Source: Heliocidaris tuberculata (taxonomy: Eukaryota; Echinodermata; Echinoidea; Camarodonta; Echinometridae). From it: DNA of 64,000 bases. The notes under the pieces are model-generated. The model saw only the letters and a list, made by a program, of their open reading frames with translations, was not told the DNA's origin and did not search any database. Within the stretch, counting starts at the first letter, position 1. Each line of letters starts with the position of its first letter. The stretch is from the NCBI GenBank assembly GCA_025618425.1, contig CM046844.1:5981957-6045956 (forward strand). The letters run 5' to 3'. A program made the position numbers and the translations under genes. Below, one piece after another: positions 46,061 to 58,808 of the stretch.

Positions 46061-47640
46061 CTAGAAGACAATGCTATATGGATATCCTCTAGTTAGCCAC
46101 GTACAGAAGGCTTCCAAAAACTTGATACAGAATCCTTGAACTTTTTAGTATTTAGACTACAGATTAGTGGAATAATCAAACGTCTAAGAAGCACTTTCTC
46201 TTGGTTTTCTACATATCTGTTCAAACTGAACCAAATCATGAAATCAATCCTTTCTGATTATGCAGGCACACTCAAAGTATATAATAATCCTGAAGAGATG
46301 AATCAAATTCATGTGGGTGTTGAATCAAGCACATTACAATTGAAGAATGATGATCTGTGTCCTAGTTTTCTAGGGTGCAGATCATAAATATACAGTTAGC
46401 CAGCAATTAAAAAAATCCCTTAGTCTTTCCTCAGAACCAAAACAAAAGAGGCAGTTCTGAGGTAATCCTCTGCATCTCCTCTTGTGCCAACAATGTCATC
46501 AACATCTGCACAATCCCTCCTCTACAGAAAAGGGAAGAACTTGAAAAGAACAATTGAAATTACATCAGTGAAGTCAGTCACTGTGATCCTGCAGCAGCTG
46601 TCCGGTTTAGAGATTCATATCCTCAGTTCACTCCAGACTCGGGTAAGCCGGTGACATCACCCTTACAAGTTTAAGCAAAGGGAAGCGGCTTTAGACTTGC
46701 AGTGACCGTTCATGGGAGGGCCAATGAGTTTCCAAAATGACATCTGATGATGGATAACCCTTGCAGACTGTCTGAGAACTTAAATTGTTTAAGCCCTTTG
46801 ATTTTTCGCAAGTTCATGGAGTATTTGAGAGTGGTTTTCTTATCAAATCTGCAGAAATTTACACAAATTGATGAGACACCTATCAGTTGTGTTACTCTTC
46901 TTAGTATATAATGGATCTCTCTCTACAACTAAAAAGGTGTTTTGGTCTTGCCCTTGAAGGTATAAATGATATTTATGACAGGATTAATTCATAGTATAAA
47001 GTAAAAATAGAATTGCCCTACTTCTCTCTGATGTTGGGTGTGTCTGCTTCGAGCCGATCATATCGGATGGTGTTATTGTCCACATCTCTGTCACTTTAAA
47101 CTGTGGACAGTGGATGGATGAATCACATCAAACATCTCCTTCCAATTATAACCACAAAAGTCCACACAACTTTCCAATATTTTAAAACTGGCTTCGATAA
47201 AGTAGTATAGGGTGTCCAGGGCTCTAACTACATGTGGCTGTGGTTAATGGCAGTCCAACAAAAAGGATTTTTGTTTTGAAGATATCAGAAAACTTTCAGT
47301 TGGCAGTCATTTCAGGATGAGCTCAAAATATGGGTAACTTCAGAGAAATGTGGAGCAGGCTGACTGTCAGATCTAAAAAACAACAACTTGAGAACAGAAA
47401 TCAGCAATACAATCCACCTGGTGCTGACGTAAATCACTCCAGTTTAAAGCCTGTACTTTATAACTTTTATCAGTCTCTCCTGTAAGTGAAATAAATATGT
47501 ACAAGTCATGCACAATTATACCAGAGTACAGAATCCACATCCAAGTTCCTCAAGCTCTAAGTAACCAAATGTTCCAAATAATCCAAAAGAGGCTTTTTTA
47601 GAACCTGACATACACAGGCCAAATAGCATTCAGTCACAGG
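46061..47640. other. 5' intron region, no exon assigned
   Basis: A minus-strand ATG frame, MNGHCKSKAASLCLN, ends at a GTAAGG donor near 46663, but its phase (2) does not fit exon 46060-45887 (phase 0), so it is not joined. Nothing else firm. Confidence 0.35.
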
Positions 47641-47860
47641 TGTCATCCAAGACTCTGGACAGAGCCATCCACCAAATCCTCTAAATCCTGATGATGCAGC
47701 TCAAACTCAGCAGGCATCCTTCCTACTGAGTGTATCCCACCGCTGCCACCCCGTGATAAAGTGATCAACTCTACCTTCTCCTCCTTCACAGAGTCGGAAC
47801 TACAAATGTCCTCGACACAAATATAAACCCTCGTATTTATCCCCTGCCCTGTCAGTTATC
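47640..47860 (-). CDS. Candidate 5' exon of the RhoGEF scaffold gene (tentative)
   Basis: The minus strand has an open frame from about 47859 to the TGA near 47660, reading LTGQGINTRVYICVED, then ICSSDSVKEEKVELI and, from an ATG near 47719, MPAEFELHHQDLEDL. Codon use looks coding-like. A weak donor (TTG|GTGGAT) would give phase 0 and join exon 46060-45887 in frame. The poor donor and lack of family match keep confidence low; it may instead be 5'UTR with an upstream frame. Confidence 0.25.
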
Positions 47861-47899
47861 ATTGCCCTGAGATATTACGTGATATCAATTTATTTTTTC

Positions 47900-48330
47900 T
47901 GGTGAGGGGGTAGTTCGAAAAACAAAATCTGGATCATCCCCCAGCTGTGCTTCCAATTTTCTCGTCTATCTGAGAGAACGTTCCCACCCTTTCGCCTTCA
48001 ATCTCCCAGCCAAGACCTGAAGTCTGGCAGATAAGTGCAGCTGTCGGAAGTTCCGAAGAGGAGGGGTATTCCTGGTTGCGAAACAAGAAGACAGGAGAGG
48101 AAAAAAGGGGTGCAAGAGCGAGTCTGGAGTATGTTTGAATCCTATCTCGAAGCCAGATCAATCGACGGTGCTTTGAGCGGGCGTGAAGCGATCCAATTTA
48201 AATCGTCGTCTGCTGCACTGTCCCTTACCGTTGCGCTCTGCTTCCTGAGCCGTGGATTCACTTCGAGGGCGGGATACACCCATCGGGTGGAGGGTGTCTT
48301 GACTCACTTTACTGCTCATGCATGATTCTC
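47900..48330 (-). promoter_or_regulatory. Candidate promoter / 5'UTR region
   Basis: This 430-bp stretch is clearly richer in G+C and CpG than its surroundings and lies just upstream of the gene's first exons on the gene strand. TTTAAA near 48195 is a possible TATA-like box. No initiator or factor site can be proved by eye. Confidence 0.35.
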
Positions 48331-50690
48331 ACTAAAAAGCTGGGCCTGGGATTGGGCTAAAACTTTCCTTACAACTGTCTACCAATGCAAATTGAATGAT
48401 ATTACACATATCTCATTAATATTTCAGAAATTTATGCAATTTTTTGAGGAAAATTAATACACAAATACATCACATCTAGCCACAATTAAAAGGACAATAA
48501 ATTAAGCAAAGTTAGAACTGTGCTGAAAAATTACAAATGTAACCTTGACTTCAAGTATCACAGTCAACCAGTAACACTGATAGAGGTATCTGAATGTATA
48601 GGTGACTTAAACTGATCATAATGCAAAAATCAAAATTAAAGGCTGTTTAATATCTCTATGCCCATAAACAGTCTCTACAAGAACTGGCCTAAACACATTT
48701 AGCACTGATATCTGTGCCAGTAAATTGGGAGGGTTAAACACAGAACAGTTGCCCAACTTTAATATTAATATCAAATAATCATCTATGGTGCAATTAATGT
48801 ATGTTCCTGTATGTACATATGCCATCTATTTCTGATTAGTTACTATCCTGCAATTCTGAAACTTCAAAATAAACAAAGCTTGAACAATCAGGACCTTAAC
48901 AGTTTGAACCTTTGACATATCATTAATATCTTTGATTAAAGCCTGCATCAAAAGCCATTTACACAGCCTCAACAATTAAGAAATATTTGTAAACAAATGT
49001 TCATCTCAGGCACTTAATTGGAGTAGAAAACTTGAAACAAAACTTAAATCTTTAACTATCGACTGCACACTGTACACGCAATTTCATATAATATCATTCA
49101 GGTCTATTTCCAGCTGATTAAAAAGAGATTGACCTGTATAATCCTGACAGAGTTGACATCTATCAGTCTTTATAAGGGATGCATTAGCAGTTCACAGATT
49201 TTCCAGTAGCTGAGCTAGAGCTTTCATTCTGCAGTCTCACTGTATTCATAATTATTTCTTTCATACTATTAATCTGTCACTTTCAGGAACTAAATAATCC
49301 CTGTGTCAAACCTTGAAGAAAGGACAATCTATAGGAAGAGGTACATTGAAGGGAACCAATTAAAAAAAAACTAACAATATTTTTGTGACATTTTGCAATT
49401 TTGGCAATAAAACAAAAGATAACTTCATTCTACGATTAAGTGGTTCATGATCATGAGATATCTTTAGATTTTGCATTTTTTAAAAGGTATACTTTAGAAA
49501 TACCTAATATGGTATCTTTGTTCTTCGTATCCCTCTTAAAGCTTTTAATTTTTAAACTTTTTGTAGAATTATATACATGAGTTTCAGATTTACAATGTGT
49601 TTGTTTTTTTATTTTCCACAGCACAAAATACCTATCTTGGGATCAGAGTTCACAATTATTGTAAGATTTTTTTCCTTCCAGTTATAAAGAAAGGTTATTC
49701 TAAGAGTAACTTATGCACACAAGGTAATAATCTTTGGTAGGTTATTGAGCCAACCTGCTGAAAAGGGAACCTACATATATACACTCTTAGTTTTTTTTAA
49801 CCATTGAGTGACCTCTTTTAGTGTTCTATAAGGAATGCATCAACAGCTCTAGGACTTTCAGTCTGGCAGCTTTCTTCGCCACCACTATAGTATTATGGCT
49901 GTGTTCATATTATTATTTAATCTGATTTTAGTGTAATACAATAGTTGCAGATGATTTTAAATCATCATGGCATCGGTTTAGAAAAAATTAAAACAATTTT
50001 TTTTCAGAATGCATCAACAATGAAAAGATATTCAAGTGTTTAAGTAACTTGTTGCTCTCACTGTATTCTTATAATTTGTATTCACATTGATCGAATGATT
50101 TTGAGTTAGAAGCTTTGAATGACAAAGAGTTAAAGTTAAGAAAAGTTTGAAACCCTTGAAAGGTCTCTAGAAGAGCACCATCAGTTCAAAAACTTGGTGG
50201 CTTCCTTACTCTCACTGTATTTGTATGGCTCCATTCACATTGACCAAATTTACCCACGATCTCCAACTACCATGTATTGCAAATTTCAAACTGTCCAAAA
50301 GCTGTAAAATCATCAATTGATAATAAGGAATCTGTAAAATTCCGAAGTAATCTGCTTGTATGTAGAAAGATAAGAAGAAAAAAAGCTTTTCTGTATCAGT
50401 AAAGGTATGCATCAACAGTTCCATGATTTTCCTGGTTTGGACCTTTCTACACTTTCTATAGTATTCTAAAGAATAAAAGTGCACTATGTCATCCTTTCAT
50501 CAAACTTAATTGTCCAGACTCCAGAGACCACAAAAGTGCTGAGAGATAATAGGACATGTATCTACCACTTCCTAAGGAGACATAAATTGTAAATGTTTTT
50601 TTTTTAAAACAGTCGAGTTTGAATCCCAAGTGGAAATGGCACATGTAGAACATGAGTGCTATGCTAGTTAGGTTCACATGTGAGTCCCTA
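48331..50690. other. Intergenic, nothing identified
   Basis: AT-rich, with no exon-like frames. Loosely repeated motifs of the kind AGGAATGCATCAACAG..TCT appear at 49830, 50008 and 50405, suggesting an old ~200-400-bp repeated unit (49160-50470). Confidence 0.4.
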
Positions 50691-50776
50691 CATTTTTGAG
50701 CTTCAAAGTTATCTTACAGTTATGGACCATTTTGAATCCACGATCAAGCTTATGGTTAATGTGAAAACTATAAGCG

Positions 50777-50800
50777 GGGGGGGGGGGGGGGGGGGGGGGG
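50777..50800 (+). repeat. Poly-G run (24 nt)
   Basis: Longest G homopolymer in the window, inside a diverged repeat (50690-50960) related to 26670-27000. Shorter runs stand at 15026, 28237 and 36301, and poly-C at 63710. The lengths may be assembly-sensitive. Confidence 0.9.
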
Positions 50801-51040
50801 CCTCACTCAAAATTATGTGCTGTTTAGATGCAACTTGGCTTGCAGTTTCATAACTTTTAGTGGTTGTTGTTTCAGTCCCATGTAAACCCTAGTCGTTGGT
50901 GAGTCATTGTTTGAAACTTTGAGGTTTCGTTGAATTAAACGCCCACCTGAGTGAATGTAGCTACTGCATGTTGTAAATCTACATGTAAAGCAATAATGGG
51001 GGATGTTTGGTTTCCGAGATGATTGTTGTTCCATGATTAA

Positions 51041-51745
51041 GTGTTCTTTATTTGTAACCCTTCCACTCTTCTACTGTGGCAATCAGCCAAATCAACAGAG
51101 AAGGGATCTGAACTACTCTGGGTCACCAAGAAAGAGATTGCCAATTTAAAGGATATACGTCAAAAGGAATATATGTACATTATGATGTTTAAAGTTTTGA
51201 ATAATTTTGCCCCAGATTATATGAAAATATCAATACCTCAAAAGTCATATTCCTATTTACTACGCACAAGATATCAACTTAGTCTCCAAAGACCGAAAAC
51301 AAATAGTTGTAAACAAACATTTTTTTATCGGGGGGGCCTCACTGTATAATCAACTACCATCACATTTAGCATCTATTTCCACAATCCAGTCCTTTAAATC
51401 AAATATACAAGACTATCTCGATGAATCGTAATTTTCTTTTTTTTCTTTTTTGCAATTATTTTTGTTTTGTTGTTGTGTTTGTTTGTTTTTTTGTTACTGG
51501 CTTGTAAGGTTGTTTTTGTCTTGGTATCCCATTGTATTTGATTATGTTTTTTGTTTTTTTTAATTATGTTTATGTACTATATTTGTTATGCATGTGTTTC
51601 TTTATTATGTCAAAGGACCCCATGGAAGAACAGTGGCACTATGTAAGTGCAACTGAAATGGGCTATCTGCCATACATATTCTGATTACCATGTATATTTT
51701 AACTTTTAATGTTGTTATGGAAATAAAAACAAACAAACAAAGGCA
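51041..51745 (+). mobile_element. 5'-truncated non-LTR retrotransposon 3' end
   Basis: The translated stretch 51090-51430 matches the usual C-terminal end of LINE reverse transcriptases: MFKVLNNFAPDYM, then LRTRYQLSLQRPKT, then, after a +1/-1 shift at the G-run near 51331-51336, SLYNQLPSHLASISTIQSFK and a stop at about 51430. A 3' tail of AAATAAAAACAAACAAACAAA follows at 51720. No RT catalytic motif remains, so it is dead. The family is not determined. Confidence 0.75.
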
Positions 51746-52351
51746 CTATTTTCATTGAAGAACAAGATTTATCAAAAAAAAAACTGTCAAGAATTAGAAA
51801 ATTCATATCACAAGGGGAATACGATCGCATGAAGTAAAGAGTGTTTTCTTACTGTATTAAGCTACTACATGTATGTACACAGAATGAAGTAAAACAGAAA
51901 CAAAGATAGACATTGTATAAAACTATTTTCAAATGTAATTTATTATTGAAGATTGGGGAACAAATCTGTGTATGAATACAGCTCCAAAGATTTATAGCTC
52001 AATCTACTTGTAGCCAGTATTGAAAAAAACTATGTATAAGTTGTATGAACCCAGCTGTAAATATCACTGGGTCAATCTAGATCTGGCTAATAGTAATAGA
52101 GAACAAATGCTGGTATGAACAGAGCCATCCATGCAGCATTATTCTTCTTCCCCAGGACCAGGGCCCAGACGTCATCGTTACTGAGGTCGTCGAGCAGGAA
52201 GTGACTTGACAGGGAGGGGGATGTATAGATTCAACCCCTCCCTACGCTAGGCTTATAACATGATCATCTCTAATGAAGGGAGTATACTGCAATCTGGCTG
52301 TGAGCTTTGATATGTTTGGACATCTAGAGGGGTAATAGTTCCCCAATACTT
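51746..52351. other. Intergenic, nothing identified
   Basis: Low-complexity AT-rich; a GC-richer patch at 52150-52260 has no frame. Confidence 0.4.
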
Positions 52352-52765
52352 TTTAACCCTTTCGAGAAAATTGACCACATTTTGTGGTTTGGCTCAATAA
52401 CTTTTGATTCAGAGTTCTAAAAAATATACTAGATGCATGAGTAGAATGAGCAAAAATTTCTTCACGCACTATGTCCATTTTTGCTGTATTACCATATTGC
52501 TTTTGATGCCAGGAATTTTAAAAACAAGAATAAGCTTTCAAATTCTTAAATTTGCAACACATTGAGAGATTCAAAATCATTGTTTTTCATCAAAATTGGC
52601 AAGTTTTTCTACTTTAGACAAAGTTCCTAACCATGTGCATTGTTTTCAAAGACATTACACCTTATTAGAACCATGTATCACTAAAAGAGAAATATTGTTG
52701 TCAATTTGAAGAACAAAATGTGATCAGTTTAGCCCTTAAATAATTCCTGTCCTGAAAGGATTAAA
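52352..52765 (-). mobile_element. Dispersed ~415-bp repeat, copy 2 (opposite orientation)
   Basis: Reverse complement of 21898-22313 over its whole length, ending CCTGTCCTGAAAGGATTAAA. The ends carry TTAACCCTTTC-like words, so a terminal-inverted-repeat element is possible. Confidence 0.82.
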
Positions 52766-54009
52766 ACCAAGATGAACTGACAAGAATTTAATAGATTATG
52801 AGGCAGCTGAATACCAAGCTCTGCTATTATAGCTCAGAACATGATATTTTCATAAAATCAATACAGCAAATATAAAATGTTGAGGAGACATTTAAAAACA
52901 AACCCTAAGAGCTGTCTATGCATGCACATGAACATTACATTTTTTCATATATTCATGTAAAATTAAAATCTTTAGTTTTAGACTTATGTATTGTTTTAGA
53001 ACACCCAAATCATATCAATCTTTTAATGAGTTTCAATGAATTATGGAAGTATGAACAATTTTAATTTTCTAATAGAGAATGAAACTAATATCCATTGTAA
53101 GTAAGTTTCTAAAAAACGAGCTGTGCTTGATCTAGATCAGTCTAGATAACTGCAATGTGTTTGTAATTACAATGATCCATTACAATCACGAAAATATCTG
53201 TCACTGGCATTAACCTGGTATTTCTTTCTCTAAATACTCTCTAAATTGATCCATGATTATTTGAATGATCTCATTCACCTGCCTCTAAATACCCTAAACT
53301 GAAATGAAAACTCAAAAATTATCCATAAATGAGCACAATGTGGTTCAAAATGATTTAACACTGTGTACCTCCTTTAATGAATAATCAGGTAATTCTGGTT
53401 GGGATTATGAGTTGGAGACGATTATTTCCATTACTGATCATCAGTAATTATTGAAGATCTAATAAGCTACTATTTAGCAATTTGAATGAAAGTATGCAAA
53501 ATAAATATAAACTGCTACATATAGAGAGAAAATAAAGAAAAAGAGAAGAAGAAGAGAGACAGACAGACAGACAGAAATACAAGAAGAGGGGGAGTGGGAG
53601 AAAGGAAGAAAGGGAGGCTGAGACGAAGCGAAGGGAGGGAGGGAGGTGGCTGCATAATTTTGAAAAGGGTTAAAGTGATTTGGTAACTTTGTAGAGGCTT
53701 GATAAAATCTGAGCTGCCTGGCCTTACATGCTATCAGTGTATGTAATATGGTGTAGAAATGCAGCCCAGGAAAAAAAAAGCACTTCAGAATCATCATGTG
53801 CTTCACAAAAGTAAACATATGCAAGTGACCGGAAATTCTAGACTCATTTTCCCCCATAGACTCAGTGTTAGACTAAATCGTATGGCCATACGCTTTCATA
53901 AATGGGAGTATTCAGTCACAGATATCTTAATAATAGCATTATATATTTGAAAACCTTTCTATGCCTGGCTATTTATTTATCCTTCGCGGCAATACTTAAA
54001 ATATATTGT
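52766..54009. other. Intergenic with purine-rich tract
   Basis: GA/AGACAG-rich sequence at 53520-53650; otherwise nothing identified. Confidence 0.45.
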
Positions 54010-54280
54010 AGATAGCATATTGTTATAGGTCCTCATAAAAGAAAAAAGATCCTACTGAGCAATACATTTTGAAAAAAGTGATATTTTAGTTATTTTGCGT
54101 GTTGGAGCAAATGGGGGAGTTGTTACCACTACATCACAGTGACATATGTATAGTGATTACAACTTTCAACAATTCATAACTTTCTTAGTGTTTGTCCAAT
54201 TTTGTTCAAACTTTCACCAATCTGCTTCTTTGATTTTTCCTCTTTCTGTCAGAACTTAGATTTTCCTTTAATTAAATATC
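54010..54280. mobile_element. Half copy of the 6227-6794 MITE family
   Basis: AAATGGGGGAGTTGT, CTACATCACAGTGAC and CATATGTATAGTGATTACAA match the reverse complement of 6340-6435, and the right end TTTTCCTTTAATTA is a diverged terminus. Confidence 0.68.
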
Positions 54281-54399
54281 ACTTTCAGCTTGTTTATTCT
54301 CAGTATGAACATTGTATCATTATGACAAGAGGTCTTTGGATAAATAATAGATCATTTTAAGGGGTCAATGCAAACAGAAATTACAAATGGTGACATATT

Positions 54400-54800
54400 T
54401 GATAATGATGATAATGATGATTCACAGCATTTATACGGTGCCGCAACTCTGTTAACAACATTCAAAGGCGCAGGCTCCTCCAATAAAGTCATTATTTACA
54501 CACCTGTTGAAATAGGTATGTTTTAAGGCAAGATTTGAAGTGTTTCTGGACTGTCAATTTCACGAAGAGAGGCTGATAGTGAGTTCCACAGGCGAGGAGC
54601 AATGGATAAAAATGCAAAATTTGATGGGTCATCATGTCCGGGAGGAGACACTGACCCATGTAAACTTGACCATTATTCACTCATTCTATGACCTAGCAGA
54701 TCTTTACTTTGATTTGCAGGGATGAGGGTCCAAATCTCAGGACTAAATTCCACAGCCCAGAAAGTTCAACAAAACATTAATTTTTGTCCAGATTACACAG
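54400..54800. repeat. Old repeat with ATTTATACGGTGCCGCAA
   Basis: A (GATAAT)n tract leads into a block resembling the SINE-type TTTATATAGCGC...CAAAGGCGC module, then CACCTGTTGAAATAGGTATG and GTTCCACAGGCGAGGAGCAA. Probably a transposon-derived segment; family unknown. Confidence 0.45.
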
Positions 54801-57240
54801 TATGCATTTATTAGGATTGATGGTGCATTACTGGCACAGCAAAAAACGTCTGCTACCATGAGGATTAACCAAGGGTTGCTGCTGAAGGAAATGTGACCAT
54901 GGGATTAACAACTGGATTTGGGATTAAGGGCAAGATTAAACTGAGCCATTGTTATCACACAACTGACGAGCAATATTCTGCCGTGACTGGAGCATTTTTT
55001 GGTGTGTGTTCACATAGCTCGATATTGACTCTATGAAACTTCTGATAAATATATTCAAATTTCATTTTTTAACAAATAGTCAAAATTTAAGTGGAGTGAC
55101 TGCATGAGCTTAAACAAAACTGAACTAAGATGTTGGTCTTGATACATTATCTGGGGGTAGATGTCAAATATGAATGAGAATATGACTGAGATTGGCATTT
55201 TTAATACAGGGCAATATTAATGCAGGAGTGCAGGTCTACTCCTCCTTGTAAAAAACATTTGAAGAATAATTCTGAAGAAATACACAGATTACATGTCTCA
55301 TTTGAACATCACGATGCTATAACTGGGTAGACATTACTTACAAATACAATTCATTCCATTTGCTTCCTGTGTTCTTGAATTTTGAAATCTAGCAAGCACA
55401 ATCTATTTCTATAATTTTGTGCTAAGAAAAGCAAAGCTTCAATAGAATATCATGTACCATCCCTTCAACACAGTAGACTGACCTTAATGAATATACTTGA
55501 ATATTGGATGGCCTACAACTTGAAGGGGATAAGAAAGGGGTTTAAACAAGATTATAAAACAATGCAATCAAGGCGAGTTTAACAGGACACAAAACAGTGA
55601 CAAAAACTTGGCAAGCGCAATGACCATATTCCCATCTTCACTGGAATATACAGTACTTGCTAAATAAGATTACCAATCAGACCCATGATAGGTCAATGAA
55701 CGGGGTCTTTCATGCCAAACTATTATCTAAACACACATATATCCCACCATTTTAGGCAATCCAAAAATAAAAATTCTTGGCCAGAATCTTAGAAAAACTG
55801 GATATTGTGCCAACATGAGATATTTTTGCAAAATCTTTTCGGTATACTACTGTTTGATAGTAATAAAGTGAATGCTTCCCTTAGGAAGATATAGGAGGAG
55901 CTGGAGAGAGAGAGAGAGAGAGAGAGAGAAATAAAGAGAAAGAGAAAGAGAGAGAGAGTGAGAGAAAGAGAAAGAAAAAAAGGGGGCAGAGAGAGTGTGG
56001 CTACATGAAGATACACCACCTCTTGCGAGAGCAAAAAAGCCATAAGCTTTGCAATAATCACGGTTACAGATCTAGAGAGGAATAACAATTGACAGGAAGA
56101 GAGAGAGGGTAGATGGGGAGACTGGGAGCAAGAGACAATAAAGTGCACCTCGTGATCATGTTAACTTGTCCAAAAATCACAGTTTTAATACCATACCTAC
56201 ATGTATATCTGTGTTACTGCACAGACATCCCACCACTCCAGTATCCATAATGGTTTCATACCTCACACCCAAAACATTAGTCTAATTAACCTTATAAGTC
56301 TCCAGGAAATTCAGTTAGAGAAATGAGGTAATATTTGTGGGAAGTTTAGTGAGCTTGATGTCTTCATACTTTGAGTGATGATGTTTCCCTCACTCTTATC
56401 ACAGGGAAAGAGGGAGGTGGGTAATAGCTCCAACTTTACGATGTCTCCTTCCATGACACCTGCTAATCAATCTCATTAGCAAATTGTGAAATGCTTCCTT
56501 TTGGATAGAGAACGTTTTGGAAATGTTTGTTTTGATCGCTGTTGATGGGGTCTTCCAGAAATTGTAAGCATTCATGACTTGCAAGAATGCAATGTCATGA
56601 ATGCGATTCAGCAGTAAATAAATCACATAAGGATGTTTTACTGGCCAGTCTGTGTAACACATGCATTATATATTCCCAAATAATGTTACAATTAGTCTTG
56701 TAAAGAAAATGCAAAAAAGCACAAAGAAGTCAGGAAGCAATATTTTCACACACTAAGAAGTGCATTCTAACTCTAAAAACGAGAGTAAATACTTTATATT
56801 TTGAGAATAAGATTGTTAGATGTTGTCCATTTATGCTCCCCTGACAGCTACAAACTTTGATTCTTATTAAAGTTCATGTCGATCTTACTTTACTTGATAT
56901 TATTCAAGGAAACTAATCTGGTTTCCTCTGCATCTAGAAATATCCTCTCTAAAACCGCATCACGTGACCTCTTCACCTTATTCTACCATCCTACTCTTGT
57001 TCCTATAGCCCACGATTCCACTTCCCCCTACTCTCGGTGGTTAAGATAAAGATCTAGCTGTCTACTTCTAAGATGTTAGCCCCTGTTCAGACTAGCAAAA
57101 TTCACTGTATATACAAAAACTGTACTACTATACGAGAAGACTTAATAATTAACTTTCTCTTGTCTGAATGCTGTGTAACAAAATATTGTATAGTAAAACA
57201 GAGATCTGAGCGTTAAAATCTCCATAAAGACTTAGGGTAC
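54801..57240. other. Intergenic; GA microsatellite only
   Basis: (GA)n at 55902-55980. No exon-like frames, RNA genes or clear terminal repeats seen. Confidence 0.5.
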
Positions 57241-57376
57241 ACTTCTAGTGGTTGTTTAATCATGACTTTATTCAAGTTCAAGGCAGTGAATATAAACATA
57301 TATACATAGAAAGACCAGGTCCATCGTTTCATGCCAAACGAATGGCAGGTCGAGAAATTTACATGGTTACATAATG

Positions 57377-57690
57377 ACAAAGTACAAATGCGTGAAAGAA
57401 TAGTGTTAAATTAATAAAGTATCATGACTACAAAATTGTTTTATTTAATATGGCATGTTACGTATACTGGGCTCCTAAACTGTTGTAATAACAATTATAG
57501 CAATAATATCTTAAAGTCTAAACACGGGTTACAACTTGACGAAATACAAATACATGAGAGAATAGTGTTCAATCAATAAAATATCCTATCATTAATTACA
57601 AGGTTATTGTTTGGTTTGATAGGACATGTTACATATACTAGGCTCCGAAATAGTTATAGTGATAATTAAAGTAATAATGAAATATAATGA
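57377..57690 (+). repeat. Two-unit ~161-bp tandem repeat
   Basis: The unit starting GACAAAGTACAAATGCGTGA (57377) recurs as GACGAAATACAAATACATGA (57538); shared blocks include GAGAATAGTGTT, ATGTTACGTATACT or ATGTTACATATACT, and GGCTCC. About 80 % identity. Confidence 0.78.
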
Positions 57691-57894
57691 AAAAAAAATA
57701 TTACGACGGTACAGAGGCAACAATTATAATGTATAGTAATAATACATTTAAATTTACCTTCTCAATCTTTAACATCTCACGTTCAATGAAATATATAAAA
57801 ATATGTGCATATATTTCATTAATTTCAAATGGGAGAAGATATCCCAAAACAGAATCCGCTTGCCAGAACTATCACTAACTACTGGATAATGAAA

Positions 57895-58085
57895 CATTAC
57901 GGATCTAAGTGTCGTACCTCCCCCCAGGCTCTCTCTTTCCTGGAATAAAATATTGTAAAGGAAGAGAGTATAGCAAGTTTAGACAGTGTCTGAAAGAATT
58001 CACTTGGACGGATTTTTGAGCCAGTTGTTTTGAGGATTCGTTTTAGGCGGCTTTTATTGCTTCGATCTACTATTGTATTGTACAA
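57895..58085 (-). pseudogene. Possible LINE reverse-transcriptase tail fragment
   Basis: The minus frame YNTIVDRSNKSRLKRILKTT then GSKIRPSEFF resembles the region after the RT thumb in some L2/RTE-like elements (NK-x-R-L-x-R-I). It is short and isolated, so the call is tentative. Confidence 0.33.
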
Positions 58086-58284
58086 AAACTGTATAACTGG
58101 GCGGGACTTTACTGTTCAAGCACACATTGAAGCATTGACTGGCCAGTGATGCTCAAGGCTAGACTGACATATTACACATATGGTATTTTTTTGTCCTCCA
58201 TGAAAATAAATTTTGTTATACGAAACTTTTTTCATACATGTTTACAACAGGGTTGTCACCAGGGACTTTTTAGTGATGGAAATT

Positions 58285-58365
58285 TTTGCACATGTTCGGG
58301 TTTTGAGAAAACTCGCCCGTAAGTAACTCACGGGCGAGTTTTCTCAAAACCCGAACATGTGCAAA
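58285..58365. repeat. Perfect 36-bp-arm palindrome, 9-nt loop
   Basis: The left arm 58285-58320 is the exact reverse complement of 58330-58365; the loop is AAGTAACTC. Arms start TTTGCACATGTTCGGG and end AACTCGCCCGT. It lies just inside the left end of the hAT-like element. Confidence 0.97.
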
Positions 58366-58808
58366 TCAGCTGATTGCGACATTCCAGCTCGAAGACGAGT
58401 ACAGCCTGTAGTGATTTGATGTTGGGCATGCACACGTGGGTACAGGTAAGGGTACGGGTACGTGAACAATTTATATGTAAATATGATTCGTATTTGGGAA
58501 GCAGCTGTGCTGCGCTAGTAGTAGTGTATAGGTGTATACCTTCCAGGAAATTCTTTGTGCGGTTTCATATAAATTTGCTTATGCGTACGTATAATTTTTT
58601 CATTGAATCTGCTGGCTTAAAGCACAATTTCATTGATTTTGAATATTGATTTAATTTTTATTATTGCATAGGTGAAGCTTAGATTGAACAAGGTTATCAA
58701 AATTCAACGCTTGGAAACATTTGAAGTAATGATTATTATCAATTATAAAATGATATAACACAGCCCCGCTATAGCACCTATAGAGCTCTTTGAACGCTGC
58801 TGAGATAT

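Noticed and set aside
46610..46730. Small minus-strand exon starting MNGHCKSKAASL
   Set aside because: It has a fair donor but leaves phase 2, which cannot join exon 46060-45887; no other partner was found.
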